A DNA stretch of 64,000 nt, taken from assembly GCF_037975245.1 (NCBI RefSeq), contig NC_092574.1, positions 3,071,001 through 3,135,000 of the forward strand, given 5' to 3'. Source of the stretch: Apostichopus japonicus (Eukaryota > Echinodermata > Holothuroidea > Aspidochirotida > Stichopodidae). Below are positions 1 to 14,102 of the stretch, in pieces (the stretch's first letter is position 1; each line of letters starts with the position of its first letter). Made by a program: the position numbers and the translations under genes. The notes under the pieces are model-generated. The model saw only the letters and a list, made by a program, of their open reading frames with translations, did no database searches and was not told where the DNA came from.

Positions 1-60
1 ATCGGTACCACACATTCGATTTATCGGTACCGCACATTCGATTGATCGGTACCGCACATT

Positions 61-655
61 CGATTGTTCAGTACCGCACAATCGATTTATCGATTCCGCA
101 CTTTCGATTTATCGGCACCGCACATTCGATTGATCGGTACCGCACATTCGATTGATCGGAACCGCACATTCGATTGTTCGGTACCGCAAATTAGATTTTT
201 CGGCAACGCACATTCGATTAATCGGTACCGCACATTCGATTGATCGGTACCGCACATTCGATTGTTCGGTACCGCACATTCGAATTATCGGCAACGCACA
301 TTCGATTGATCGGTACCGCACATTCTGTTTATCGGTACCGCACATTCGATTTATCGGTACCGCACATTCGATTGATCGTTACCGCACATTCGATTTATCG
401 GTACCGCACATTTGATTTATCGGTACCGCACATTCGATTGATCGGTACCGCACATTCGATTGATCGGTACCGCACATTCGATTGATCGGCAACGCACATT
501 CGATTTATAGGTACCGCACATTCGATTGATCGATAAGGCACATTCGATTTATCAGTACCGCACATACGATTTATCGGTACCGCACATTCGATTGATCGGA
601 ACCGCACATTCGATTGATCGGTACCGCACATTCGATTGATCGGTACCGCACATTC
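61..655. repeat. Diverged duplicate of 9,345-9,939 (offset 9,284 bp)
   Basis: This stretch follows the same order of variant units as 9,345-9,939, exactly 422 units downstream. It includes the run GTTC-GGTACC, CACAATCG, GGTTCC/GATTCC, CACTTTCG and AAATTAG. Scattered substitutions separate the copies (for example TTCAGTACC against TTCGGTACC near 68), so this is older than the near-perfect dimers at 8-38 kb. The first ~180 bp also match 2,877-3,056, at 128 units' offset. Confidence 0.85.
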
Positions 656-815
656 CATTTATCGGCAACGCACATTCGATTTATAGGTACCGCACATTCG
701 ATTGATCGGTACCGCACATTCGATTGATCGATACCGCACATTCTGTTTATCGGTACCGCACATTCGATTTATCGGTACCGCACATTCGATTGATCGGAAC
801 CGCACATTCGATTTA

Positions 816-1150
816 TCGGTACCGCACATTCGATTTATCGGTACCGCACATTCGATTTATAGGTACCGCACATTCGATTGATCGATAAGGCACATTCGAT
901 TTATCGGTACCGCACATACGATTTATCGGTACCGCACATTCGATTGATCGGAACCGCACATTCGATTGATCGGTACCGCACATTCGATTGATCGGTACCG
1001 CACATTCCATTTATAGGCAACGCACATTCGATTCATAGGTACCGCACATTCGATTGATCGGTACTGCACATTCGATTGATCGGTACCGCACATTCTATTT
1101 ATCGGTACCACACATTCGATTGATCCTCACCGCAAATTCGCTTTATCGGT
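816..1150. repeat. Duplicate of 4,094-4,428 (offset 3,278 bp, 149 units)
   Basis: Both segments carry the order TATAGGTACC, GATAAGGCAC, CACATACG, GGAACC, then TATAGGCAACG, CATAGGTACC, TTCTATTT, GGTACCACAC, ATCCTCACC and AAATTCGCTTT. They differ at a few single bases (for example TTCCATTT near 1,007 against TTCGATTT near 4,285). This is an older segmental duplication. Confidence 0.8.
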
Positions 1151-1518
1151 ACCGCACATTCGATTTATCGGTACCGCACATTCGATTGATCGGAACCGCA
1201 CATTCGATTCATCGGTACCCCATATTCGATTTATCGGTACCGCACATTCGATTTATCGGCACCGCACATTCGATTGATCGATACCGCACATTCTGTTTAT
1301 CGGTACCGCACATTCGATTTATCGGTACCGCACATTCGATTGATCGGAACCGCACATTCGATTTATCGGTACCGCATATTCGATTTATCGGTACCGCACA
1401 TTCGATTTATAGGTACCGCACATTCGATTGATCGATAAGGCACATTCGATTTATCGGTACCGCACATACGATTTATCGGTACCGCACATTCGATTGATCG
1501 GTACCGCACTTTCGATTG

Positions 1519-1628
1519 ATCGGTACCATTCGTTCGATTGATCGGTATCGCCCATTCGATTGTACGGTATCACACATTCGATTGATCGGTTACTAACATT
1601 CAAATGATCGGTACCGCACCTTCGATTG
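1519..1628. repeat. Degenerate satellite patch
   Basis: These five consecutive units keep the 22-bp length but carry, in order, about 4, 2, 4, 6 and 1 substitutions from consensus. The most diverged unit is 1,585-1,606 (ATCGGTTACTAACA then TTCAAATG). The changes are concentrated in GGTACCGCAC. I saw no comparable run of private variants elsewhere in the window. Length is preserved, so the divergence came from substitution rather than insertion of foreign DNA. Confidence 0.85.
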
Positions 1629-1927
1629 ATCGGTACCGAACATTCGATTTATCGGTACCGCACATACGATTTATCGGTACCGCACATTCGATTTATCGGT
1701 ACCGCACATTCGATTGATCGGTACCGCACATTCGATTGATCGTCATCGCACATTCGATTGATCGTCACCGCACATTCGATTGATCGGTACCGCACATTCG
1801 ATTGATCGATACCGCACAATGGATTTATCGATACCGCACATTTAATTTATCGGTACCGCACATTCGATTGATCGGTACCGCACATTCCATTGATCGGTAC
1901 CGCACATTCAATTTATCGGTACCACAC

Positions 1928-2746
1928 ATTCGATTGATAGGTACCGCACATTCGATTGTTCGGTACCGCACAATCGATTGATCGGTACCGCACATTCGAT
2001 TGATCGGCACCGCACATTCGATTTATCGGCAACGCACATTCGATTGATCGGTACCGCACATTCGATTGATCGATACCTCACATTCTGTTTATCGGTACCG
2101 CACTTTCTATTTATCGGCACCGCACATTCGATTGATCGGTACCGCACATTCGATTGATCGTCATCGCACATTCGATTGATCGTCACTGCACATTCGATTG
2201 ATCGGTACCGCACATTCGATTGATCGATACCGCACAATCGATTTATCGGCACCGCACATTTAATTTATCGGTACCGCACATTCGATTGATCGGTACCGCA
2301 CATTTTATATATTGGTACCGCACATTCGATTGATCGATACCGCACATTCGATTGATCGATAAGGCACATTCGATTGATCGGTACCGCACATTCGATTGAT
2401 CGTCACAGCACATTCGATTGATCGGCAAGGCACATTCGATTAATCGGTACCGCACATTCGATTGATCGGTACCGCACATTCGATTGATCGGCACCGCACA
2501 TTCGATTGATCGGTACCGCACATTCGATTGATCGGTACCGCACATTCGATTTATCGGCACCGCACATTCGATTGATCGGTACCGCACGTTCGATTGATCG
2601 ATACCTCACATTCTGTTTATCGGTACCGCACATTCGATTTATCGGCACCGCACGTTCCATTTATCGGTACCACACATACGATTTTTCGGTACCGCACATT
2701 CGATTTATCGGAACCACACATTCGATTGATCGGTACCGCACATTCG
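1928..2746. repeat. Duplicate of 7,230-8,048 (offset 5,302 bp, 241 units)
   Basis: The ~819-bp segment shares a long ordered list of rare units with 7,230-8,048: GATACCTCAC-TTCTGTTT, CACTTTCTATTT, CGTCATCGC, CGTCACTGC, CACATTTAATTT, TTTTAT-TATTGG and GATAAGGC. Substitutions are scattered (for example the CACAGC unit near 2,404 against CACCGC near 7,706). The copies part at ~2,746, where TTTA follows CGA in one and TTGA in the other. Confidence 0.85.
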
Positions 2747-3487
2747 ATTTATCGGTACCACACATTCGATTTATCGGCACCGTACATTCGATTGATCGGT
2801 ACCGCACATTCGATTTATCGGTACCACACATTCGATTTATCGGTACCGCACATTCGATTGATCGGTACCGCACATTCGATTGTTCGGTACCGCACAATCG
2901 ATTTATCGATTCCGCACTTTCGATTTATCGGTACCGCACATTCGATTGATCGGTACCGCACATTCGATTGATCGGAACCGCACATTCGATTGTTCGGTAC
3001 CGCAAATTAGATTTTTCGGCAACGCACATTCGATTAATCGGTACCGCACATTCGATTGATCGGTACCGCACATTCCATTGATCGGTACCGCACATTCCAT
3101 TGATCGGTACCGCACATTCGATTGATCGGTACCGCACATTCGATTGATCGGTACCGCACATTCCATTTATCGGCAACGCACATTCGATTTATAGGTACCG
3201 CACATTCGATTGATCGATAAGGCACATTCGATTGATCGGTACCGCACATTCGATTTATCGGTACCGCACATTCGATTCATCCTCACCGCACATTCGATTT
3301 ATCGGTACCGCATATTCGATTGATCGGCACCGCACATTCGATTGATCGGAACCGCTCATTCGATTGATCGGTATCGCACGTTCGATTTATCGGTACCGCA
3401 CATTCGATTTATCGGTACCGCACATTCGATTGATCGGTACCGCACATTCGATTTATCGGTACCGCACATTCGATTGATCGGTACCGC

Positions 3488-4096
3488 ACATTCCATTTAT
3501 CGGTACCGCACATACGATTTATCGGTACCGCACATTCCATTTATCGGTACCGCACATTCGATTGATCGGTACCGCACATTCGATTGATCGGTACCGCACA
3601 TTCGATTTATCGGCAACGCACATTCGATTGATCGGTACCGCACATTCGATTGATCGACACCTCACATTCTGTTTATCGGTACCGCACATTCGATTTATCG
3701 GCACCGCACATTCCATTTGTCGGTACCGCACATACGATTTATCGGTACCGCACATTCGATTTATCGGTACCGCACATTCGATTGATCGGTCACGCACATT
3801 CGATTGATCGGTACCGCACATTCGATTTATCGGCAACGCACATTCGATTTATCGGTACCGCACATTCGATTGATCGGTACCGCACATTCGATTGATCGTC
3901 ATCGCACATTCGATTGATCGTCACCGCACATTCGATTGATCGGTACCGCACATTCGATTGATCGATACCGCACAATCGATTTATCGGCACCGCACATTTA
4001 ATTTATCGGTACCGCACATTCGATTGATCGGTACCGCACATTCGATTGATCGGTACCGCACATTCGATTTATCGGCAACGCACATTCGATTTATCG
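3488..4096. repeat. Duplicate of 6,348-6,912 with a two-unit indel
   Basis: The segment aligns with 6,348 onward at offset 2,860 bp (130 units) and later at 2,816 bp (128 units), so the downstream copy lacks two units (44 bp), lost around 6.65 kb. Shared landmarks are the rare ACACCTCAC-TTCTGTTT unit (3,655 and 6,515), CATTTGTCGG, and the CGTCATCGC / CGTCACCGC pair. Confidence 0.8.
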
Positions 4097-4410
4097 GTAC
4101 CGCACATTCGATTTATCGGTACCGCACATTCGATTTATAGGTACCGCACATTCGATTGATCGATAAGGCACATTCGATTTATCGGTACCGCACATACGAT
4201 TTATCGGTACCGCACATTCGATTGATCGGAACCGCACATTCGATTGATCGGTACCGCACATTCGATTGATCGGTACCGCACATTCGATTTATAGGCAACG
4301 CACATTCGATTCATAGGTACCGCACATTCGATTGATCGGTACCGCACATTCGATTGATCGGTACCGCACATTCTATTTATCGGTACCACACATTCGATTG
4401 ATCCTCACCG

Positions 4411-6054
4411 CAAATTCGCTTTATCGGAACTGCACATTCGATTGATCGGTACCGCACATTCGATTGATCGGCAACGCACATTCGATTAATCGGTACCGCA
4501 CATTCGATTGATCGGTACCGCACATTCGATTGATCGGCATCGCACATTCGATTGATCGGTACCGCACATTCGATTGATCGGTACCGCACATTCGATTTAT
4601 CGGTACCGCACATTCGATTTATCGGTACCGCACCTTCGATTTATCGGTACCGCACATTCGATTGTTCGGTACCGCACAATCGAATTATCGGTTCCGCACT
4701 TTCGATTTATCGGCACCGCACATTCGATTGATCGATAAGGCACATTCGATTGATCGGTACCGCACATTCGATTGTTCGGTACCGCACAATCGATTGATCG
4801 GCACCGCATATTCGATTGATCGTTACCGCACATTCGATTATTTGGTACCGCACATTCGATTTATCGGCACCGCATATTCGATTGATCGTTACCGCACATT
4901 CGATTATTTGGTACCGCACATTCGATTTATCGGCAACGCACATTCGATTAATCGGTACCGCACATTCGATTGATCGGTACCGCACCATCGATTGTTCGGT
5001 ACCGCACATTCGAATTATCGGCAACGCACATTCGATTGATCGGTACCGCACATTCGATTGATCGATACCGCACATTCTGTTAATCAGTACCGCACATTCC
5101 ATTTACCAGTACCGCACATACGATTTATCGGTACCGCACATTCGATTTATCGGTACCGCACATTCGATTGATCGGCAACGCACATTCGATTAATCGGTAC
5201 CGCACATTCGATTGATCGGTACCGCACATTCGATTGATCGGCATCTTACATTCGATTGATCGGTACCGCACATTCGATTGATCGGTACCGCAAATTCGCT
5301 TTATCGGAACCGCACATTCGATTGATCGGTACCGCACATTCGATTGATCGGCAACGCACATTCGATTAATCGGTACCGCACATTCGATTGATCGGTACCG
5401 CACATTCGATTGATCGGCATCGCACATTCGATTGATCGGTACCGCACATTCGATTGATCGGTACCGCACATTCGATTTATCGGTACCGCACATTCGATTT
5501 ATCGGTACCGCACCTTCGATTTATCGGTACCGCACATTCGATTGTTCGGTACCGCACAATCGAATTATCGGTTCCGCACTTTCGATTTATCGGCACCGCA
5601 CATTCGATTGATCGATAAGGCACATTCGATTGATCGGTACCGCACATTCGATTGTTCGGTACCGCACAATCGATTGATCGGCACCGCATATTCGATTGAT
5701 CGTTACCGCACATTCGATTATTTGGTACCGCACATTCGATTTATCGGCACCGCATATTCGATTGATCGTTACCGCACATTCGATTATTTGGTACCGCACA
5801 TTCGATTTATCGGCAACGCACATTCGATTAATCGGTACCGCACATTCGATTGATCGGTACCGCACCATCGATTGTTCGGTACCGCACATTCGAATTATCG
5901 GCAACGCACATTCGATTGATCGGTACCGCACATTCGATTGATCGATACCGCACATTCTGTTAATCAGTACCGCACATTCCATTTATCAGTACCGCACATA
6001 CGATTTATCGGTACCGCACATTCGATTTATCGGTACCGCACATTCGATTGATCG
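4411..6054. repeat. 880-bp (40-unit) tandem duplication
   Basis: Bases 4,411-5,174 match 5,291-6,054 almost perfectly at an offset of exactly 880 bp. I saw two differences: T/C at 4,431 against 5,311, and C/T near 5,105 against 5,985. Bases 5,175-5,290 are the rest of the first unit. Each copy contains a smaller internal duplication, GATTATTTGG twice in 66 bp (4,835-4,922 and 5,715-5,802). Confidence 0.92.
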
Positions 6055-7960
6055 TTACCGCACATTCGATTGATCGGTACCGCACATTCCATTTATCGGC
6101 AACGCACATTCGATTTATAGGTACCGCACATTCGATTGATCGATAAGGCACATTCGATTGATCGGTACCGCACATTCGATTTATCGGTACCGCACATTCG
6201 ATTCATCCTCACCGCACATTCGATTGATCGGTACCGCACGTTCGATTTATCGGTACCGCACATTCGATTTATCGGTACCGCACATTCGATTGATCGATAC
6301 CGCACAATCGATTTATCGGTACCGCACATTCGATTGTTCGGTACCGCACATTCCATTTATCGGTACCGCACATACGATTTATCGGTACCGAACATTCCAT
6401 TTATCGGTACCGCACATTCGATTGATCGGTACCGCACATTCGATTGATCGGTACCGCACATTCGATTTATCGGCAACGCACATTCGATTGATCGGTACCG
6501 CACATTCGATTGATCAACACCTCACATTCTGTTTATCGGTACCGCGCATTCGATTTATCGGCACCGCACATTCCATTTGTCGGTACCGCACATACGATTT
6601 ATCGGTACCGCACATTCGATTTATCGGTACCGCACATTCGATTGATCGGCAACGCACATTCGATTTATCGGTACAGCACATTCGATTGATCGGTACCGCA
6701 CATTCGATTGATCGTCATCGCACATTCGATTGATCGTCACCGCACATTCGATTGATCGGTACCGCACATTCGATTGATCGATACCGCACAATCGATTTAT
6801 CGGCACCGCACATTTAATTTATCGGTACCGCACATTCGATTGATCGGTACCGCACATTCGATTGATCGGTACCGCACATTCGATTTATCGGCAACGCACA
6901 TTCGATTTATCGGTACCGCACATTCGATTGATCGGTACCGCACATTCGATTGATCGGTACCGCACATTCGATTGATCGATACCGCACATTCGATTTATCG
7001 GCAACGCACATTTAATTTATCGGTACCGCACATTCGATTGATCGGTACCGCACATTCCATTGATCGGTACCGCACATTCAATTTATCGGTACCACACATT
7101 CGATTTATCGGTACCGCACATTCGATTGATCGGTACCGCACATTCGATTGTTCGGTACCGCACACTCGATTTATCGGTTCCGCACTTTCGATTTATCGGC
7201 ACCGCACATTCGATTGATCGATAAGGCACATTCGATTGATAGGTACCGCACATTCGATTGTTCGGTACCGCACAATCGATTGATCGGTACCGCACATTCG
7301 ATTGATCGGCACCGCACATTCGATTTATCGGCAACGCACATTCGATTGATCGGTACCGCACATTCGATTGATCGATACCTCACATTCTGTTTATCGGTAC
7401 CGCACTTTCTATTTATCGGCACCGCACATTCGATTGATCGGTACCGCACATTCGATTGATCGTCATCGCACATTCGATTGATCGTCACTGCACATTCGAT
7501 TGATCGGTACCACACATTCGATTGATCGATACCGCACAATCGATTTATCGGCACCGCACATTTAATTTATCGGTACCGCACATTCGATTGATCGGTACCG
7601 CACATTTTATTTATTGGTACCGCACATTCGATTGATCGATACCGCACATTCGATTGATCGATAAGGCACATTCGATTGATCGGTACCGCACATTCGATTG
7701 ATCGTCACCGCACATTCGATTGATCGGCAACGCACATTCGATTAATCGGTACCGCACATTCGATTGATCGGTACCGCACATTCGATTGATCGGCACCGCA
7801 CATTCGATTGAGCGGTACCGCACATTCGATTGATCGGTACCGCACATTCGATTTATCGGCAACGCACATTCGATTGATCGGTACCGCACGTTCGATTGAT
7901 CGATACCTCACATTCTGTTTATCGGTACCGCACATTCGATTTATCGGCACCGCACATTCC

Positions 7961-9312
7961 ATTTATCGGTACCACACATACGATTTATCGGTACCGCACA
8001 TTCGATTTATCGGAACCACACATTCGATTGATCGGTACCGCACATTCGATTGATCGTTACCGCACATTCGATTGATCGGTACCGCACATTCGATTGATCG
8101 GCAACGCACATTCGATTAATCGGTACCGCACATTAGATTTATCGTCAACGCACATTCGATTAGTCGGTACCACACATTCGATTAAACGGTACCTTACCAT
8201 CGATTGTTCGGTACCGCACATTCGAATTATCGGCAACGCACATTCGATTGATCGGTACCGCACATTCGATTGATCGATACCGCACATTCTGTTTATCGGT
8301 ACCGCACATTCGATTTATCGGTAGCGTACATTCCATTTATCGGTACCGCACATACGATTGATCGTTACCGCACATTCGATTCATCGGTACCGCACATTCG
8401 ATTTATCGGCAACGCACATTCTATTAATCGGCACCGCACATTTGATTGATCGGTACAGCACATTCGATTGATCGGCACCGCACATTCGATTGATCGGTAC
8501 CGTACATTCGATTGATCGGTACAGCACATTCGATTGATCGGTACCACACATTCGATTTATCGGCACCGTACATTCGATTGATCGGTACCGCACATTCGAT
8601 TTATCGGTACCACACATTCGATTTATCGGTACCACACATACGATTTATCGGTACCACACATACGATTTATCGGTACCGCACATTCGATTTATCGGAACCA
8701 CACATTCGATTGATCGGTACCGCACATTCGATTGATCGTTACCGCACATTCGATTGATCGGTACCGCACATTCGATTGATCGGCAACGCACATTCGATTA
8801 ATCGGTACCGCACATTAGATTTATCGTCAACGCACATTCGATTAGTCGGTACCGCACATTCGATTAAACGGTACCTTACCATCGATTGTTCGGTACCGCA
8901 CATTCGAATTATCGGCAACGCACATTCGATTGATCGGTACCGCACATTCGATTGATCGATACCGCACATTTTGTTTATCGGTACCGCACATTCGATTTAT
9001 CGGTACCGTACATTCCATTTATCGGTACCGCACATACGATTGATCGTTACCGCACATTCGATTCATCGGTACCGCACATTCGATTTATCGGCAACGCACA
9101 TTCTATTAATCGGTACCGCACATTTGATTGATCGGTACAGCACATTCGATTGATCGGCACCGCACATTCGATTGATCGGTACCGTACATTCGATTGATCG
9201 GTACCGCACATTCGATTGATCGGTACCACACATTCGATTTATCGGCACCGTACATTCGATTGATCGGTACCGCACATTCGATTTATCGGTACCACACATT
9301 CGATTTATCGGT
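7961..9312. repeat. 682-bp (31-unit) tandem duplication
   Basis: Copy 1 is 7,961-8,630 and copy 2 is 8,643-9,312. Shared rare units include CATTAGATTT, CGTCAACGC, GATTAGTCGG, GATTAAACGGTACCTTACC and AAATTATCGG-like changes. About six single-base differences are visible (for example GTAGCG near 8,323 against GTACCG near 9,005), so this pair is slightly older than the 2,682-bp dimer that overlaps copy 2. Confidence 0.9.
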
Positions 9313-12300
9313 ACCGCACATTCGATTGATCGGTACCGCACATTCGATTGTTCGGTACCGCACAATCGATTTATCGGTTCCGCACTTTCGATTTATCGGT
9401 ACCGCACATTCGATTGATCGGTACCGCACATTCGATTGATCGGAACCGCACTTTCGATTGTTCGGTACCGCAAATTAGATTTATCGGCAACGCACATTCG
9501 ATTAATCGGTACCGCACATTCGATTGATCGGTACCGCACATTCGATTGTTCGGTACCGCACATTCGAATTATCGGCAACGCACATTCGATTGATCGGTAC
9601 CGCACATTCTGTTTATCGGTACCGCACATTCGATTTATCGGTACCGCACATTCGATTGATCGTTACCGCACATTCGATTTATCGGTACCGCACATTTGAT
9701 TTATCGGTACCGCACATTCGATTGATCGGTACCGCACATTCGATTGATCGGTACCGCACATTCGATTTATCGGCAACGCACATTCGATTTATAGGTACCG
9801 CACATTCGATTGATCGATAAGGCACATTCGATTTATCAGTACCGCACATACGATTTATCGGTACCGCACATTCGATTGATCGGAACCGCACATTCGATTG
9901 ATCGGTACCGCACATTCGATTGATCGGTACCGCACATTCCATATATCGGCACCGCACATTCGATTGTTCGGTACCGCACAATCGATTTATCGGTACCGCA
10001 CATTCGATTGATCGGTACCGCACATTCGATTGATCGGCACCGCACATTCGATTGATCGGTACCGCACATTCGATTCATCCTCACCGCACATTCGATTTAT
10101 CGGTACCGCACATTCGATTGATCGATACCTCACATTCTGTTTATCGGTACCGCACTTTCTATTTATCGGCACCGCACATTCCATTTTTCGGTACCGCACT
10201 ACGATTTATCGGTACCGCACATTCGATTTATCGGAACCGCACATTCGATTGATCGGTACCGCACTTTCGATTGATCGGTACCGCACATTCGATTGATCGG
10301 TAACGCACATTCGATTGATCGGTACCGCACATTCCATTTATCGGGAACGCACATTCGATTTACGGGTACCGCACATTCGATTGATCGGTACCGCACATTC
10401 GATTGATCGGTACCGCACATTCGATTGATCGGTACCGCACATTCCATTTATCGGGAACGCACATTCGATTTACAGGTACCGCACATTCGATTGATCGGTA
10501 CCGCACATTCGATTGATCGGTACCGCACATTCTATTTATCGGTACCACACATTCGATTGATCCTCACCGCAAATTCGCTTTATCGGTACCGCACATTCGA
10601 TTGATCGTTACCGCACATTCGATTCATCGGTACCGCACATTCGATTTATCGGCAACGCACATTCTATTAATCGGTACCGCACATTTGATTGATCGGTACA
10701 GCACATTCGATTGATCGATATTGCACATTCGATTCATCGGTACCGTACATTCGATTGATCGGTACCGCACATTCGATTGATCGGTACCACACATTCGATT
10801 TATCGGCACCGTACATTCGATTGATCGGTACCGCACATTTGATTTATCGGTACCGCACATTCGATTGATCGGTACCGCACATTCGATTGATCGGTACCGC
10901 ACATTCGATTTATCGGCAACGCAAATTCGATTTATAGGTACCGAACATTCGATTGATCGATAAGGCACATTCGATTTATCAGTACCGCACATACGATTTA
11001 TCGGTACCGCACATTCGATTGATCGGAACCGCACATTCGATTGATCGGTACCGCACATTCGATTGATCGGTACCGCACATTCCATTTATCGGCACCGCAC
11101 ATTCGATTGTTCGGTACCGCACATTCGATTTATCGGTACCGCACATTCGATTGATCGGTACCGCACATTCGATTGATCGGCACCGCACATTCGATTGATC
11201 GGTACCGCACATTCGATTCATCCTCACCGCACATTCGACTTATCGGTACCGCACATTCGATTGATCGATACCTCACATTCTGTTTATCGGTACCGCACTT
11301 TCTATTTATCGGCACCGCACATTCCATTTTTCGGTACCGCACTACGATTTATCGGTACCGCACATTCGATTTATCGGAACCGCACATTCGATTGATCGGT
11401 ACCGCACTTTCGATTGATCGTTACCGCACATTCGATTGATCGGTACCGCACATTCGATTGATCGGCAACGCACATTCGATTAATCGGTACCGCACATTAG
11501 ATTTATCGTCAACGCACATTCGATTAGTCGGTACCGCACATTCGATTAAACGGTACCTTACCATCGATTGTTCGGTACCGCACATTCGAATTATCGGCAA
11601 CGCACATTCGATTGATCGGTACCGCACATTCGATTGATCGATACCGCACATTTTGTTTATCGGTACCGCACATTCGATTTATCGGTACCGTACATTCCAT
11701 TTATCGGTACCGCACATACGATTGATCGTTACCGCACATTCGATTCATCGGTACCGCACATTCGATTTATCGGCAACGCACATTCTATTAATCGGTACCG
11801 CACATTTGATTGATCGGTACAGCACATTCGATTGATCGGCACCGCACATTCGATTGATCGGTACCGTACATTCGATTGATCGGTACCGCACATTCGATTG
11901 ATCGGTACCACACATTCGATTTATCGGCACCGTACATTCGATTGATCGGTACCGCACATTCGATTTATCGGTACCACACATTCGATTTATCGGTACCGCA
12001 CATTCGATTGATCGGTACCGCACATTCGATTGTTCGGTACCGCACAATCGATTTATCGGTTCCGCACTTTCGATTTATCGGTACCGCACATTCGATTGAT
12101 CGGTACCGCACATTCGATTGATCGGAACCGCACTTTCGATTGTTCGGTACCGCAAATTAGATTTATCGGCAACGCACATTCGATTAATCGGTACCGCACA
12201 TTCGATTGATCGGTACCGCACATTCGATTGTTCGGTACCGCACATTCGAATTATCGGCAACGCACATTCGATTGATCGGTACCGCACATTCTGTTTATCG

Positions 12301-14102
12301 GTACCGCACATTCGATTTATCGGTACCGCACATTCGATTGATCGTTACCGCACATTCGATTTATCGGTACCGCACATTTGATTTATCGGTACCGCACATT
12401 CGATTGATCGGTACCGCACATTCGATTGATCGGTACCGCACATTCGATTTATCGGCAACGCACATTCGATTTATAGGTACCGCACATTCGATTGATCGAT
12501 AAGGCACATTCGATTTATCAGTACCGCACATACGATTTATCGGTACCGCACATTCGATTGATCGGAACCGCACATTCGATTGATCGGTACCGCACATTCG
12601 ATTGATCGGTACCGCACATTCCATTTATCGGCACCGCACATTCGATTGTTCGGTACCGCACAATCGATTTATCGGTACCGCACATTCGATTGATCGGTAC
12701 CGCACATTCGATTGATCGGCACCGCACATTCGATTGATCGGTACCGCACATTCGATTCATCCTCACCGCACATTCGATTTATCGGTACCGCACATTCGAT
12801 TGATCGATACCTCACATTCTGTTTATCGGTACCGCACTTTCTATTTATCGGCACCGCACATTCCATTTTTCGGTACCGCACTACGATTTATCGGTACCGC
12901 ACATTCGATTTATCGGAACCGCACATTCGATTGATCGGTACCGCACTTTCGATTGATCGGTACCGCACATTCGATTGATCGGTAACGCACATTCGATTGA
13001 TCGGTACCGCACATTCCATTTATCGGGAACGCACATTCGATTTACGGGTACCGCACATTCGATTGATCGGTACCGCACATTCGATTGATCGGTACCGCAC
13101 ATTCGATTGATCGGTACCGCACATTCCATTTATCGGGAACGCACATTCGATTTACAGGTACCGCACATTCGATTGATCGGTACCGCACATTCGATTGATC
13201 GGTACCGCACATTCTATTTATCGGTACCACACATTCGATTGATCCTCACCGCAAATTCGCTTTATCGGTACCGCACATTCGATTGATCGTTACCGCACAT
13301 TCGATTCATCGGTACCGCACATTCGATTTATCGGCAACGCACATTCTATTAATCGGTACCGCACATTTGATTGATCGGTACAGCACATTCGATTGATCGA
13401 TATTGCACATTCGATTCATCGGTACCGTACATTCGATTGATCGGTACCGCACATTCGATTGATCGGTACCACACATTCGATTTATCGGCACCGTACATTC
13501 GATTGATCGGTACCGCACATTTGATTTATCGGTACCGCACATTCGATTGATCGGTACCGCACATTCGATTGATCGGTACCGCACATTCGATTTATCGGCA
13601 ACGCAAATTCGATTTATAGGTACCGAACATTCGATTGATCGATAAGGCACATTCGATTTATCAGTACCGCACATACGATTTATCGGTACCGCACATTCGA
13701 TTGATCGGAACCGCACATTCGATTGATCGGTACCGCACATTCGATTGATCGGTACCGCACATTCCATTTATCGGCACCGCACATTCGATTGTTCGGTACC
13801 GCACATTCGATTTATCGGTACCGCACATTCGATTGATCGGTACCGCACATTCGATTGATCGGCACCGCACATTCGATTGATCGGTACCGCACATTCGATT
13901 CATCCTCACCGCACATTCGATTTATCGGTACCGCACATTCGATTGATCGATACCTCACATTCTGTTTATCGGTACCGCACTTTCTATTTATCGGCACCGC
14001 ACATTCCATTTTTCGGTACCGCACTACGATTTATCGGTACCGCACATTCGATTTATCGGAACCGCACATTCGATTGATCGGTACCGCACTTTCGATTGAT
14101 CG
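8739..14102. repeat. 2,682-bp near-perfect tandem dimer (higher-order repeat)
   Basis: Unit 1 is 8,739-11,420 and unit 2 is 11,421-14,102. The period is 2,682 bp, or 122 units minus two single-base deletions. I found only isolated differences, such as CATATATC at ~9,947 against CATTTATC at ~12,629, and GACTTATC at ~11,238 against GATTTATC at ~13,920. Each unit contains an internal partial duplication at offset 1,143 bp (9.8-10.3 kb against 10.95-11.4 kb), which supplies its two 21-bp units. This indicates a recent tandem doubling. Confidence 0.93.
10187..10207. repeat. 21-bp unit (one-base deletion), founder of a tracked lineage
   Basis: The unit reads TTCGGTACCGC then ACTACGATTT, one base short of CACATACG-type units. 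The ACTACG form recurs at 11,330, 12,869, 14,012, 15,287, 19,135, 27,008, 28,195, 29,470, 37,409, 38,266 and 40,156. A derivative reading ACTAAGATTT starts at 16,958, 20,806, 22,961, 31,141 and 33,362. All copies lie between 10 and 40.2 kb, which marks out the amplified domain. Confidence 0.92.

Noticed and set aside
6158-6733. Longest open frame (191 codons, + strand) and all other frames of 60-190 codons as repeat-protein genes
   Set aside because: They are the satellite read through three frames: the 22-residue period equals 66 bp, or three units. Similar frames occur on both strands everywhere, many + frames begin at TTG rather than ATG, and lengths are what chance runs of G- or T-ending units would give. 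No domain, codon signature or promoter is visible.
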